The notes under the pieces were generated by a model. It was not told the DNA's origin. It worked only from the letters and a program-made list of their open reading frames with translations, and did not search any database. DNA of 41,913 nt from an uncultured Bacteroidota bacterium (GTDB taxonomy: Bacteria; Bacteroidota; Bacteroidia; Bacteroidales; WCHB1-69), in NCBI GenBank assembly GCA_902774175.1, contig CACYHG010000036.1, forward strand, positions 1 through 41,913, written 5' to 3'. The translations under genes were made by a program, and so were the position numbers. Position 1 is the stretch's first letter. The number at the start of each line of letters is the position of its first letter. Shown one piece after another: positions 18,069 to 27,168 of the stretch.

Positions 18069-18566
18069 TTATTTATCTATAACATATTCCGCATACCAAT
18101 GCGGATAATAACTGATTATGCAACAGTAGTCGGAACGGACAGGCCTGTATGTGAGAGATGTGTCAATCTTTCCAATGTGATACTTGAAAACCAACCCGTT
18201 TTGAGGATTTGAAATTGTTTTATCCATGGTATCCAGCAAAATGACACCATATTTTTTTTCAAGATTTCCAATAAAGGAAATTTCATCTGAAGAATCCATG
18301 ATGGGGATGACCCAGCGATAGTTCATCAATTTGCCTTTACCATCTGCACCTTCATATTCAACCAATACAGTTGTGTCTTCCTTTTGGAAAACGTAAATGT
18401 TCATGTCAATGCCTTTTTCACGGTCAACTCCCATCTTATAAATATCGTCTTCCGTCAGCAAAGTGTCAGGTGAAAAAACAGAAAAGAAATGTTCCTCTTG
18501 CAAAGCATGACGATTGCATGATAGCAAGACAAAAAACATAATCAAAAACAAAAAGCTCCTTTTCAT
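18069..18566 (-). CDS. Small SPII lipoprotein, function unknown
   Basis: A 165-residue protein starting MKRSFLFLIMFFVLLSC; the lipobox LLSC puts the lipidated Cys at residue 17. I chose the ATG at 18566 because it begins the signal peptide; the frame is open to an ATG at 18584, which would add six unlikely residues. The mature part has no family I recognise. It contains LVEYEGADGKGKLMNYRW, EISFIGNLEKKYGVILLDTM and a C-terminal CCIISYYPHWYAEYVIDK. This gene is more AT-rich than the flanking lysC, hinting at a different origin. Confidence 0.6.
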   Translation of the reverse strand: MKRSFLFLIMFFVLLSCNRHALQEEHFFSVFSPDTLLTEDDIYKMGVDREKGIDMNIYVFQKEDTTVLVEYEGADGKGKLMNYRWVIPIMDSSDEISFIGNLEKKYGVILLDTMDKTISNPQNGLVFKYHIGKIDTSLTYRPVRSDYCCIISYYPHWYAEYVIDK

Positions 18567-18590
18567 AACAAAACAATATTGCATACACTT

Positions 18591-19856
18591 TTACTTCAGC
18601 ACCACCTGCAGCATGGAGCGGCTGCGCTGCTCCATCATCACCTTCCGCCCTTTGACAAATGGGGCGAGGCTATCCTCCGCATAATGGCGGATACTGAGCA
18701 GCTCCACATTCTCGTTGTAGCGCACCGCAAATTCCGTCTGCAACTCTTCAATCAGCTGCGGCAGCGTGCTTTTGGCATCCACACAGACCGAAAAGCTGAT
18801 GGCGGAGTTCTGCATCACATTTATCTTCACATTAAACAGCGCAAACAGCGCGAAGATTGTGGAGAGATTCTCCTCCGCGATGAAGGAGAAATCCTTTGAG
18901 AAGATGGAGAGCAGCACCTGGTTGGTCTTGCGGATGAAGCAGGGCACACTCTGGTATTCCTTGAAGGAATGGATGACGCTCCCCGGCCCCTCCGGATGCA
19001 GGAACGACTTTACATACAACGGAATATTCTTGTTCTGCAGCGGCTTGATGGTTTTCGGGTGGATTACGCTGGCCCCGTAATAGGCCAGCTCGATGGCCTC
19101 ACGGTAGGGTATTCGCTCCAGCCTGACCGCATCAGGAATAAACTTCGGGTCGGCATTGAGCAGCCCCTCCACATCCTTCCAGATGGTAACGCTCTCCGCA
19201 TGAAGCGCATGGGCAAAAATGGCCGCGCTGTAGTCCGACCCTTCGCGCCCCAAGGTGATGGAGAACTTTTCGGGCGTGCCGGCAATAAAGCCCTGCGTCA
19301 GCAGCAGGCGGTCAACACCGTTGGGATAATGCTCCTGCAGATGCTTCTGGATCTTGCGCTCCGTCTTAGCCCAATCCACCGCACCCTCGCGGTAATGGTT
19401 GTCGGTACGTACAAGCCGCCGCGCGTCCAGCCACTCATGGCTGACATGCAGCTTTTCCAGATATGCTGAAAGCATCCGCGTGGAGAACAGCTCGCCGAAG
19501 GAGACTATCTGGTCATATTCGAAATCGAAATTGTCGCTGGGCTCCTGCTGCAGGTAATGCTCCAACCGGCCAAACAGCTTTTCCGTCTCAACGGAAAATT
19601 CAGCATGATCGTCCGGCATCAGTTCGTGCAGGATGGCGCGGTGCCCCTCCCTGACGGCGGCAAACAGTTCGCCTGCCTTTTCCGCATTGCCTTCAAAAAA
19701 GGCGGTTGCCAGCTCCTCCAGCCTGTTGGTGGTCTTGCCCAACGCGGAAACCACAACCAAGGTTGGGGTTGTCGCATGGCGGCGTATTATATCCACCACA
19801 TTGCGGAATCCCTGCGCATCCTTGACGGAGGCTCCTCCAAACTTGAATATTTTCAT
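18591..19856 (-). CDS. lysC: Aspartate kinase, monofunctional
   Basis: Catalyses ATP-dependent phosphorylation of aspartate, the first step to lysine, threonine, methionine and diaminopimelate. The 421-residue protein starts MKIFKFGGASVKDAQGF with the KFGGxSV substrate/ATP motif. It shows VVVSALGKTTN, FGELFSTRMLSAYL, GFIAGTP, TLGREGSDYSAA and WKDVEGLLNADP, all classic for the kinase domain. The last ~130 residues form the ACT region (VLLSIFSKDFSFIAEENLS, NVKINVMQNSAISFSVCVD), probably an allosteric site. No homoserine dehydrogenase domain is fused. Its ATG overlaps the stop of the upstream RapZ-C fusion gene (ATGA), so it is translated as part of that operon. Confidence 0.93.
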   Translation of the reverse strand: MKIFKFGGASVKDAQGFRNVVDIIRRHATTPTLVVVSALGKTTNRLEELATAFFEGNAEKAGELFAAVREGHRAILHELMPDDHAEFSVETEKLFGRLEHYLQQEPSDNFDFEYDQIVSFGELFSTRMLSAYLEKLHVSHEWLDARRLVRTDNHYREGAVDWAKTERKIQKHLQEHYPNGVDRLLLTQGFIAGTPEKFSITLGREGSDYSAAIFAHALHAESVTIWKDVEGLLNADPKFIPDAVRLERIPYREAIELAYYGASVIHPKTIKPLQNKNIPLYVKSFLHPEGPGSVIHSFKEYQSVPCFIRKTNQVLLSIFSKDFSFIAEENLSTIFALFALFNVKINVMQNSAISFSVCVDAKSTLPQLIEELQTEFAVRYNENVELLSIRHYAEDSLAPFVKGRKVMMEQRSRSMLQVVLK

Positions 19857-21298
19857 GATTCACAATTGGTTTGTCCCAAATCCCAGTCATTCTCCGCACA
19901 ATGGCGCAGACAGACACGGATTTGGGGATATTTTGCCTGAAAATGGCGGGCAAGACGCTCCGCAAAATAGACTGAGCGGTGCTGCCCTCCCGTGCATCCG
20001 AACGCAACGGACAAATGCCGGAAACGGCGCGAATGGTAATTCTCAACCGCCTGCTCAATGAGCGCCTTCACATGCTCAAAAAAGACCGCCACAGCACCCT
20101 CCTTCTCAAGATAGGCCACCACATCGGGATGCTTTCCGGTAAAATGCCGGAAGGCCTCCTCCCTGCCGGGATTCGGCAGGCAGCGGCAATCGAAGACAAA
20201 ACCGCCGCCATGCCCGCTCTCATCAGAGGGCAGACCCTTGCGGAACGAAAAGCTGCATATATCCAATGTGAGCAGTTCGACGGAAAAGCCTGCCAGTTTT
20301 TCAGAGGCGGGGAGCGAAAGCAGCAGCCTGCGAAGATGCGGAATCTCCACCGTCAAGTCGTAGTGTTCAAGCAGATAAACAATATTGCGCAGAGCGTAAG
20401 GGACACTGGTCAGGAAATGGCTCTTCTGCTCGTAAAAGCCCCTGTATCCGTATGAGCCCATCGCCTGCAGAATGCGCACCAGCACAAAGGCCGGATAATA
20501 TTTCCGGAACTCCCCCACAGGCCATACACCTGCCGCCTGCAGACGCTCCAGATAGTATTCCAGCAATTCGTCACGCACCTCCGCCGGAATGTCGGCCTTG
20601 CCGTCATAAAGCAGCGAGGCAACGTCATAGGGGAGCGCCCCCCGGCGTCCTCCCTGGTAATCGATGAAAAAGACCTCATCGTCCCGCAGCATGATGTTCC
20701 GGGACTGGAAATCGCGGAACAGGAAAAAGCGGCTGTCGGCCTGCAGCAGGAACTGCGTCAGCGTGTGGAAATCGTTTTCAAGCAGCTGCTCGTCAAACGG
20801 GACACCGGCCAGTTTCAGGAAATAGTATTTGAAATAGTTCAAGTCCCATGCGATGGACTGTCCGTCGAAGGCGGCACGCGGATAGCACCACGAAGGATCC
20901 ATCCCCTCCGCACCTTTGGTCTGGAACTCCAGCAGATATTCCAAAGCCTGACGATATCTCCCCTTCAGCTGTCCGTTAAAATCCGGCTGGCGGCTGCGAT
21001 AGGAGAAGAGCGTCTCGTCGCCCAAATCCTCCTCAAGATAGATGTTCTGGGACAAATCTTCCGCCAAAATCCTCGGGACCGGAAGCCCTTTGGAGCGGAA
21101 ATGGTTGGTGAATGAGACAAATGCACGGTTTTCCTTCGCATCGGTATTATAAACTCCGATTGCGGAGACGCCATTCCCTGTAATGCGGAAGTAGTGGCGG
21201 TTGGAACCCGACACGGGCATCGGCGCAATGCTTTCCGCATCCTGGCGGAAACATTCGCGGAACAGCTGTTTCAGACTGGTGAAAATGCCTTCGTTCAT
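19853..21298 (-). CDS. Fusion: APH-like sugar kinase domain + RapZ C-terminal domain
   Basis: A 481-residue two-domain protein. Residues about 1-330 are an aminoglycoside-phosphotransferase/choline-kinase-like fold similar to cell-wall sugar kinases such as AmgK. Visible features are SGSNRHYFRI near 30-39, YLEEDLGD, and the catalytic loop LFRDFQSRNIM (around 195, with Asp and Asn) followed by FIDYQGGRRGALPYDVASLL as the metal-binding DFG-equivalent. Residues about 340-475 match the RapZ C-terminal domain: DICSFSFRKGLP, FDCRCLPNPGR, FTGKHPDVVAYL and SVAFGCTGGQHRSVYFAERL. In RapZ this part binds glucosamine-6-phosphate and partner proteins. The RapZ N-terminal P-loop domain is absent. A role in amino-sugar or envelope precursor sensing is inferred. 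It lies 6 bp after fkbp and overlaps lysC by 4 bases. Confidence 0.85.
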   Translation of the reverse strand: MNEGIFTSLKQLFRECFRQDAESIAPMPVSGSNRHYFRITGNGVSAIGVYNTDAKENRAFVSFTNHFRSKGLPVPRILAEDLSQNIYLEEDLGDETLFSYRSRQPDFNGQLKGRYRQALEYLLEFQTKGAEGMDPSWCYPRAAFDGQSIAWDLNYFKYYFLKLAGVPFDEQLLENDFHTLTQFLLQADSRFFLFRDFQSRNIMLRDDEVFFIDYQGGRRGALPYDVASLLYDGKADIPAEVRDELLEYYLERLQAAGVWPVGEFRKYYPAFVLVRILQAMGSYGYRGFYEQKSHFLTSVPYALRNIVYLLEHYDLTVEIPHLRRLLLSLPASEKLAGFSVELLTLDICSFSFRKGLPSDESGHGGGFVFDCRCLPNPGREEAFRHFTGKHPDVVAYLEKEGAVAVFFEHVKALIEQAVENYHSRRFRHLSVAFGCTGGQHRSVYFAERLARHFQAKYPQIRVCLRHCAENDWDLGQTNCES

Positions 21299-21304
21299 GG
21301 CCTC

Positions 21305-21901
21305 CTACCCGACCGCAATCAGTTCCACCTCAAACACAAGTGTGGCACCGCCCTTGATCAATTGTCCGGCGCCGCGGTCGCCATAGGCCAGGTGCGACGG
21401 AATATAGAATTCATACAGGCCGCCCTCGCGCATCAGCTGCAACCCCTCCGTCCAGCCGGAGATGACCTGGTTCAACGCGAAGGAGATGGGGCTGTCACCA
21501 CGCTCGCGGGAGGAGTCGAACACCGTCCCGTCCAGCAGGCGGCCCACATAATGCACCGTCACAGGGCTGTCCGCCTTCGGGCTTTTTCCTGTCCCCAGAC
21601 GGAGAACCTTATATTGCAGTCCGGAGGCGGTCTCCTGCACCCCCTCCTTCATCCGGTTGGCATCCAAAAAGGCCTTCCCCTTGCGCTTTTCCTCCTCGAT
21701 GGCCTGGGAGGCACCCCTGTCCATCTGCTGCTGGAACAGCTCCAACTGCCGCTGGATCTCCTCCATGTCAAGTTTAAGGGGCTGGCGGGAGGTGATGTTC
21801 ATGAAACCGTCGGCAAAGGCGGCGGCATCCCATTCGGTTCCCACATAGTTGCTGCCTATGGCCACACCCATGGCATAGGATTTCTTTTCCAAATCGTTCA
21901 T
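21305..21901 (-). CDS. FKBP-type peptidyl-prolyl isomerase
   Basis: Catalyses cis/trans isomerisation at proline bonds during protein folding. The 198-residue protein has an N-terminal dimerisation helix region (KKSYAMGVAIGSN ... EIQRQLELFQQQM, residues 5-60), as in FklB and Mip-type proteins. The C-terminal FKBP domain contains VTVHYVGRLLDGTVFDSS, GWTEGLQLMREGG, YEFYIPSHLAYGDRGAG and TLVFEVELIAVG. Tyr and Asp of the binding pocket (VHYVG, FDSS) and Trp (GWTEG) are present. There is no signal peptide, so it is probably cytoplasmic. It lies 12 bp after a T9SS-sorted secreted protein and 6 bp before the APH/RapZ-C gene, so it is in the middle of an apparent four-gene operon. Confidence 0.9.
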   Translation of the reverse strand: MNDLEKKSYAMGVAIGSNYVGTEWDAAAFADGFMNITSRQPLKLDMEEIQRQLELFQQQMDRGASQAIEEEKRKGKAFLDANRMKEGVQETASGLQYKVLRLGTGKSPKADSPVTVHYVGRLLDGTVFDSSRERGDSPISFALNQVISGWTEGLQLMREGGLYEFYIPSHLAYGDRGAGQLIKGGATLVFEVELIAVG

Positions 21902-21913
21902 ATATCGCTATTT

Positions 21914-24262
21914 TTATTCTTTAACAAATTTTTTGACCACAACGGCACCATCGCGGTGCTCCACCTGGAGCAGATAGAGGCCTGCGGCGAGCCCTTCCAG
22001 AGAAATGTCATTGGTCCGCACAACCTTCAAGCAGCGTCCGTCCATGGAGAAGATACGTGCCTGACGGAAGCCCTCTGCCTCAACATGCAGACGCTCCGTG
22101 GCAGGATTGGGATATAGCCTGACCGTTTTTTCAGCGGCATACTGCGGCACCGGCACAATGTCGAAACTTCCGCTGCCCACCGAAGATGCGCTGTAGGAGA
22201 GTTCCACACTGTTGGTAAGGTTGCGGTCGTTGGTCACCACCAGATAGGCTTTGCCATCCTTTGGCATCGGAAAGTCAAAAGTGCCCTTCGACAAGCCGTC
22301 AAACCGGTACAATGCGCTGTCCTTCGTTGCCAACTGCTCCGCCGTCATCACGTAGACGTTCACGCTAGCATGGCTGCCGGTACGCTGGTAGAAGGTGGAA
22401 CGCTGGCCGTCAACCGGGTTCTCACCATAGGTGACATTCCGCACATCCAGGTTCAGACGCAGACCCTTGTCGGAATCGAAACGCTCCTGCTGCGAAACAA
22501 CATTGTCGCGCTGCGCCTTCCCCGTAAACTGGTATTTGATCTTATAGCTTTTGCCTGCAGCAGTGTTGTCCTTGATCAGGACATAGACCTTTCCGGACTC
22601 CTCCGGAAAACTCCCGTACTTGGGATGGGTTATCTTCATGTAATATTTGTTTCCGCTGCCGACCTTTGCGTAAACCTTTCCATTGGCATCCGTCCACAGA
22701 TATCCGGCGGACATGATATAGGGTGAAGTGCTGCTGTACTGGTAGTTGGTGGAATATAGATTGATTCTTGCACCGTCCACAGCCTTGCCGTCCGCATCGG
22801 TGATGGTCATCTCAAAATCACAGGCAGGTGTCTGCTTGCTATAATAGTCCGAGACATTGAAAAGGGTGCCGTCCGGCACATATCCCTGCACTAAGGAGCT
22901 GGCCCAGCCGTAGTTGCCGGTGGGCTGCATGTTGGTCATGCCCCAATAGTAGGGACGGCTCGGGGAACAGCCGCCGCGGAAAAACTCGAAATGGTGCCAG
23001 ATGCTGTCACCACCGTCGTGCATCATCCCCCACACATGGTCATCACAGAAATCGCCGATGTGCATCAGCGGAATAAGGGCGGTACGGGCTGTTGCGGCCA
23101 CTAACAGGGCATCCTCATGACAGTTGCCGATGTGCTTCCAGGCTATGTGGTTGGGCTGTGAAGGACGGTAGTCGTCCGAAGAGGTCACATCCATCGGGAT
23201 GCAGCGTGAACACCAGTTGCCCAGCACATTCAGTGCATGGTCAGTGCTTTTGAAATTACGCAGGAAAAACCAGATGCCAGTCTGCTCGTCCCACAGATAT
23301 TCCGGCATCTGCATGATTTCGCCCAAACGTGGTATGGAATCCACACGCAAAGTGTCGTACTTGCCATTGGCATCCACCTGCTTGTAGCCGGAAATGTTCA
23401 CCGGACGGTAGCTGCGGGCCGAATCGGGATCGGACCAGAGGTACTCGCGCCAGCCGTATCCCCAGGTGCGCTGACCGGTGGAGGCGGTGTTGTCCTTCAC
23501 ATAAACCCCCTCCTGCTCTATTTTCGGCATCACTATGAACATATAATAGTAGTATCTGTCCACCTCACGCCAGATATAGTCCCCGTTCTGCCTGATTTTA
23601 TACTCTGTGGTGGTGTACCAATCACCCTTTGCCGTGTCGCCATGCTCAACCAGACGCACATATTTCAGGGAATCGGCGTGTGTGTAGATCAGTTCCACAT
23701 TCTTGCGGAGCCAATCCCATGTGTTGACGAAACGGGAATCCTTCAGCACCTCATACGGCAGGTAGGTGAGCTGGAAAGCAACCTCATCCAGATACTGCTT
23801 GGGCGTTCCGTTCAGCAGCGCAACCATATTGTTGCGATGGGTGGCGTTTGTGATCTGGCGGAACTTGAAGAGCAGGTCGTAATGCAGCCACGACGGTGTC
23901 CGTGCAATGGCGGCCTCCACTTCTGCCGGCAACTGCTCCCACACTAAGGAATCAACCTTAACGCTGCCGTTATCCAATTCAAAGACGAGGGATTGTCCGG
24001 GCTTCAATATGCCTTTGGAGGTGGTCTCCTCCAACAAATCCTTCACACGCATCGGACTCGCGTCAGCAGCTGCCGCCTGCGGCAGCGGAACCGCCTGATT
24101 AACGTTCACCGGGGAAAAGTGCGGCAGCCCATATACGGCAGAAGAGGTTGGTGCAGGCTGGATAAGGCAGCTTTTCTCAAGCGCCGACCATTCGCCCTGT
24201 GCGGAGGCAATCCCCACAAATCCAATCAAAAAGCTTATCAACAAACAGTTAAATTTCCTCAT
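21914..24262 (-). CDS. Secreted transglutaminase-like protein with T9SS sorting domain
   Basis: A 782-residue exported protein. The signal peptide is MRKFNCLLISFLIGFVGIAS (cleavage near AQG). A transglutaminase/protease-like core contains HIGNCHEDALLVAATARTAL (candidate nucleophile Cys381) and CDDHVWGMM (candidate His409), the Cys-His order expected for that fold. An acidic third residue could not be fixed by eye. Around 485-575 a carboxypeptidase-regulatory-like beta-domain is suggested by ITDADGKAVDGARINLYS and YLWTDANGKVYAK. The last ~75 residues form a type A T9SS sorting domain: TVRLYPNPATERLHVEAE ... GLAAGLYLLQV ... KKFVKE. The protein is therefore expected to cross the outer membrane through PorK-N/Sov machinery. 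It is the first gene of the operon, with a -7 box at 24293-24300. Confidence 0.85.
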   Translation of the reverse strand: MRKFNCLLISFLIGFVGIASAQGEWSALEKSCLIQPAPTSSAVYGLPHFSPVNVNQAVPLPQAAAADASPMRVKDLLEETTSKGILKPGQSLVFELDNGSVKVDSLVWEQLPAEVEAAIARTPSWLHYDLLFKFRQITNATHRNNMVALLNGTPKQYLDEVAFQLTYLPYEVLKDSRFVNTWDWLRKNVELIYTHADSLKYVRLVEHGDTAKGDWYTTTEYKIRQNGDYIWREVDRYYYYMFIVMPKIEQEGVYVKDNTASTGQRTWGYGWREYLWSDPDSARSYRPVNISGYKQVDANGKYDTLRVDSIPRLGEIMQMPEYLWDEQTGIWFFLRNFKSTDHALNVLGNWCSRCIPMDVTSSDDYRPSQPNHIAWKHIGNCHEDALLVAATARTALIPLMHIGDFCDDHVWGMMHDGGDSIWHHFEFFRGGCSPSRPYYWGMTNMQPTGNYGWASSLVQGYVPDGTLFNVSDYYSKQTPACDFEMTITDADGKAVDGARINLYSTNYQYSSTSPYIMSAGYLWTDANGKVYAKVGSGNKYYMKITHPKYGSFPEESGKVYVLIKDNTAAGKSYKIKYQFTGKAQRDNVVSQQERFDSDKGLRLNLDVRNVTYGENPVDGQRSTFYQRTGSHASVNVYVMTAEQLATKDSALYRFDGLSKGTFDFPMPKDGKAYLVVTNDRNLTNSVELSYSASSVGSGSFDIVPVPQYAAEKTVRLYPNPATERLHVEAEGFRQARIFSMDGRCLKVVRTNDISLEGLAAGLYLLQVEHRDGAVVVKKFVKE

Positions 24263-24292
24263 ACACGGTATTTTTTATCAATAACAAATTTG

Positions 24293-24300
24293 CAAATTTA
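24293..24300 (-). promoter_or_regulatory. Bacteroidetes -7 box for the T9SS-protein operon
   Basis: The minus strand reads TAAATTTG, matching TANNTTTG, about 31 bases upstream of the ATG at 24262. No clear -33 element. The remaining gap 24301-24470 has no gene. Confidence 0.45.
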
Positions 24301-24470
24301 AAAAAAAAGAAGATATGCCCGCCCGTACATCGGAAAAAATTCTTTAACATCCGGCATCAGGTGTAACCGTTCCGGCTAAAACGGCAGCGGATTTTCCGAA
24401 AATATGCCATTTTGGCTTAATTATCAGGCAAAACATGCAAAAATGACAGCCCATCGGCCGGCAACTCCGT

Positions 24471-24486
24471 TTGGAACAGGAATTGC
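24471..24486 (+). promoter_or_regulatory. Possible sigma-54 (-24/-12) promoter upstream of clpB
   Basis: TTGGAACAGGAATTGC places GG and GC 12 bases apart, as in the sigma-54 pattern TGGCACG-N4-TTGC; the -24 half is degenerate (TGGAAC). A transcript would start near 24498, about 29 nt before the clpB ATG at 24527. A GGAG sequence at 24515-24518 gives an unusual Shine-Dalgarno-like site 8 bases before the start. No CIRCE or TANNTTTG element is seen in this gap. Confidence 0.25.
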
Positions 24487-24526
24487 GCATAATGGGCGGA
24501 CACAAAAACAGAAAGGAGAAAATAAC

Positions 24527-27130
24527 ATGAATATAGAACAGTTTACCGTAAAGACACAGGAGGTCCTGCAAAGGGCCCAAAACATCACGCTGGCGCACCA
24601 GCAGCAGCAGATCGAAAACGCGCATCTTCTGAAGGCGATGCTGGAGGAGGACAAGGATGTGCTCTCATTTCTGCTGAAAAAGAACGGCGTCAATGTGAAC
24701 CAGGTGCGGCAGGTGACGGACAAGATGGTGGAGAGCTACCCGAAAGTGAGCGGTGACACCAGCAGCATCTATCTCTCGAACGGGGCGCAGAAAACAATCC
24801 AGAAGGCAATAGGAATATTGCCGGAATGGAAGGACGAATATGTTTCCGTGGAGCACCTTCTCTATGGAATGCTGCTGGCCGGGGACGATACATCTAATTT
24901 ATTAAAAGATAGTGGTCTGACAGAAAAAGGATTGAAACAGGCCATACAGGAGCTGCGCAAAGGGAGCCATGTGGACTCACCGAATGCGGAGAACAGCTAC
25001 CAGGCACTGAACCGTTACGCGAAGAACCTTAACGATCTGGCCCGCAAGGGGAAACTTGACCCTGTCATCGGCAGGGATGAGGAGATCCGCCGTGTGCTGC
25101 AGATTCTTTGCAGAAGAACCAAAAACAACCCGATTCTGATTGGCGAGCCCGGCGTAGGCAAAACCGCCATCGCCGAAGGGCTGGCACACCGTATAGTGGA
25201 GGGTGATGTTCCTGAAAACCTGAAATCCAAGCAGATTTATTCTTTGGACATGGGTGCGCTGGTGGCAGGCGCCAAATACAAAGGTGAGTTTGAGGAGCGT
25301 CTGAAGAGCGTCATAAAGGAGGTGACCGCCGGAGACGGGGAGATCATCCTTTTCATTGATGAAATCCATACGTTGGTCGGTGCGGGCGGAGGCGAAGGTG
25401 CCATGGACGCCGCAAACATCCTGAAGCCTGCCCTGGCGCGTGGCGAACTGCGTGCAATAGGTGCCACCACCACCTCGGAGTACCAGAAATATTTCGAGAA
25501 GGACAAGGCTCTGGAACGGCGTTTCCAGGTTGTTTATGTGGACGAGCCTGACCGGCTTTCGACCGTCTCGATCCTGCGGGGGCTGAAGGAGCGCTACGAA
25601 AAGCACCATCAGGTGCGGATTCTGGACGAGGCGCTTGTGGCCGCTGTGGATCTGTCACAACGCTACATAACGGAGCGGTTCCTGCCCGACAAGGCCATCG
25701 ACCTGATTGACGAGGCCGCCTCCAAACTGCGGCTGGAAATAAATTCGGTGCCACAGCCTCTGGACGATGTGGAGCGGAAAATCCGCCAGCTGGAGATTGA
25801 GCGCGAAGCCATCAAACGGGAGAACGACACGGAGAAAATCGCCCGACTTTCGGAACAGATTTCCACACTGAACGAAAAGCGCAACGGAATGCGTGCCCGC
25901 TGGGAGCAGGAAAAGCAGCTGGTCAACCAGATCCAGGAGTTCAAGAACGAAATAGAGGAGGCCAAGTTCCAGGCCACCCAGGAGGAGCGTAACGGCAACT
26001 ACGGCAAGGTGGCGGAACTGCGCTACGGGAAAATCAAAGAGCTGGAAAACAAGGTGAAAGAGTCCACTGAAAACCTTCAGGTACTTCAAGGCGAATCGCC
26101 AATGATCGACCAGGAGGTGGGTGCGGACGACATCGCCGCCGTGGTGGCCCGCTGGACAGGCATCCCCGTACAGCGAATGATGCAGAGCGAGAAGGAGAAG
26201 CTGCTGAACCTGGAGGGTGAGCTGCATAAAAGGGTGATAGGTCAGGATGAGGCCATCGCCGCCATTGCCGATGCAATCAGGCGGAGCCGTGCCGGACTGC
26301 AGGACAGCAAACGGCCCATCGGGTCGTTCATGTTCATGGGCACCACCGGCGTGGGCAAGACCGAACTTGCAAAAGCCCTGGCCGAATACCTCTTCAACAC
26401 GGAGGATGCCATTGTGCGGATTGACATGTCCGAGTATCAGGAACGTCACTCCGTCTCACGTCTGGTGGGTGCGCCTCCGGGATATGTTGGCTACGACGAG
26501 GGCGGACAGCTGACGGAAAAGGTACGGCGCAAACCCTATTCCGTGGTGCTGTTCGACGAAATCGAGAAGGCGCATCCGGATGTGTTCAACATACTGCTTC
26601 AGGTGCTGGACGACGGACGGCTCACCGACAACAAGGGCCGTGTGGCCGATTTCAAGAACACCATCATCATCATGACATCCAACCTTGGCTCCTCCATTAT
26701 CCAGGAGCATTTCGACAAGGCGGAGACCATCGACGAGACAGTGACTGAGGCCGCCAAGGCGGAGGTGATGTCGCTGCTGCGCAAGACCATCCGTCCCGAA
26801 TTCCTGAACCGTATTGACGAGATACTGATGTTCAAACCTTTGAACAAATCAGAAATCCGGAACATTGTACGGCTGCAGCTGCGTCAGGTGGATGCGCTGT
26901 TGGAACAGAACAACCTCCACATCTCCCTGACCGACTACGCACTGGATGCGCTCACCAGCCTTGGGTACGACCCTCAGTACGGGGCGCGTCCGCTGAAACG
27001 GGTCATCCAGAAGAATATCCTGAACCGTCTTTCAAAAATGATTCTGGCGGACGAGGTCACGCCCGACGTAACCATCACGGTGGACTACATCGACGACGAT
27101 TTTGTCTTCTACCAGAAAAAAACGCAATAA
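24527..27130 (+). CDS. clpB: Chaperone ClpB (Hsp100 disaggregase)
   Basis: A hexameric AAA+ ATPase that, with DnaK, extracts proteins from aggregates. The 867-residue protein has the standard layout: N-terminal repeat domain ([18 protein letters not shown] ... [10 protein letters not shown]), first AAA domain with Walker [10 protein letters not shown] near 206 and Walker B ILFIDEIH, the coiled-coil M domain (about 400-530, rich in E/K/R), and second AAA domain with GTTGVGKTE near 604 and [13 protein letters not shown]. The substrate-loop motifs are [10 protein letters not shown] and [13 protein letters not shown]. No ClpP-binding IGF loop is seen, which fits ClpB rather than ClpA/C. Upstream ATG codons exist in frame back to 24404, but ATG at 24527 matches the family N-terminus and has an SD-like GGAG before it. 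Confidence 0.97.
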   Translation: MNIEQFTVKTQEVLQRAQNITLAHQQQQIENAHLLKAMLEEDKDVLSFLLKKNGVNVNQVRQVTDKMVESYPKVSGDTSSIYLSNGAQKTIQKAIGILPEWKDEYVSVEHLLYGMLLAGDDTSNLLKDSGLTEKGLKQAIQELRKGSHVDSPNAENSYQALNRYAKNLNDLARKGKLDPVIGRDEEIRRVLQILCRRTKNNPILIGEPGVGKTAIAEGLAHRIVEGDVPENLKSKQIYSLDMGALVAGAKYKGEFEERLKSVIKEVTAGDGEIILFIDEIHTLVGAGGGEGAMDAANILKPALARGELRAIGATTTSEYQKYFEKDKALERRFQVVYVDEPDRLSTVSILRGLKERYEKHHQVRILDEALVAAVDLSQRYITERFLPDKAIDLIDEAASKLRLEINSVPQPLDDVERKIRQLEIEREAIKRENDTEKIARLSEQISTLNEKRNGMRARWEQEKQLVNQIQEFKNEIEEAKFQATQEERNGNYGKVAELRYGKIKELENKVKESTENLQVLQGESPMIDQEVGADDIAAVVARWTGIPVQRMMQSEKEKLLNLEGELHKRVIGQDEAIAAIADAIRRSRAGLQDSKRPIGSFMFMGTTGVGKTELAKALAEYLFNTEDAIVRIDMSEYQERHSVSRLVGAPPGYVGYDEGGQLTEKVRRKPYSVVLFDEIEKAHPDVFNILLQVLDDGRLTDNKGRVADFKNTIIIMTSNLGSSIIQEHFDKAETIDETVTEAAKAEVMSLLRKTIRPEFLNRIDEILMFKPLNKSEIRNIVRLQLRQVDALLEQNNLHISLTDYALDALTSLGYDPQYGARPLKRVIQKNILNRLSKMILADEVTPDVTITVDYIDDDFVFYQKKTQ

Positions 27131-27136
27131 TCCGGA

Positions 27137-27166
27137 TGTAGAGACGCACGGCCGTGCGTCTCTACA
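27137..27166. repeat. Perfect 30-bp palindrome between clpB and prsW (REP-like, bidirectional terminator candidate)
   Basis: TGTAGAGACGCACGG is followed directly by its exact reverse complement, giving two 15-base arms; four central bases can form the loop. It starts 6 bp after the clpB stop and ends 2 bp before the convergent prsW stop. TTTC follows on the plus side and TCCGGATT on the minus, so U-tracts are weak. It shares the TAGRGRCG arm start with palindromes at 17224-17246 and 40321-40354. Confidence 0.7.
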
Positions 27167-27168
27167 TT

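Noticed and set aside
18579..18899. Plus-strand frames opposite lysC and the APH/RapZ-C gene (18579-21240)
   Set aside because: All are antisense to genes with strong family motifs and lack signals of their own.
24301..24526. CIRCE heat-shock operator upstream of clpB
   Set aside because: No TTAGCACTC-N9-GAGTGCTAA-type inverted repeat is present.
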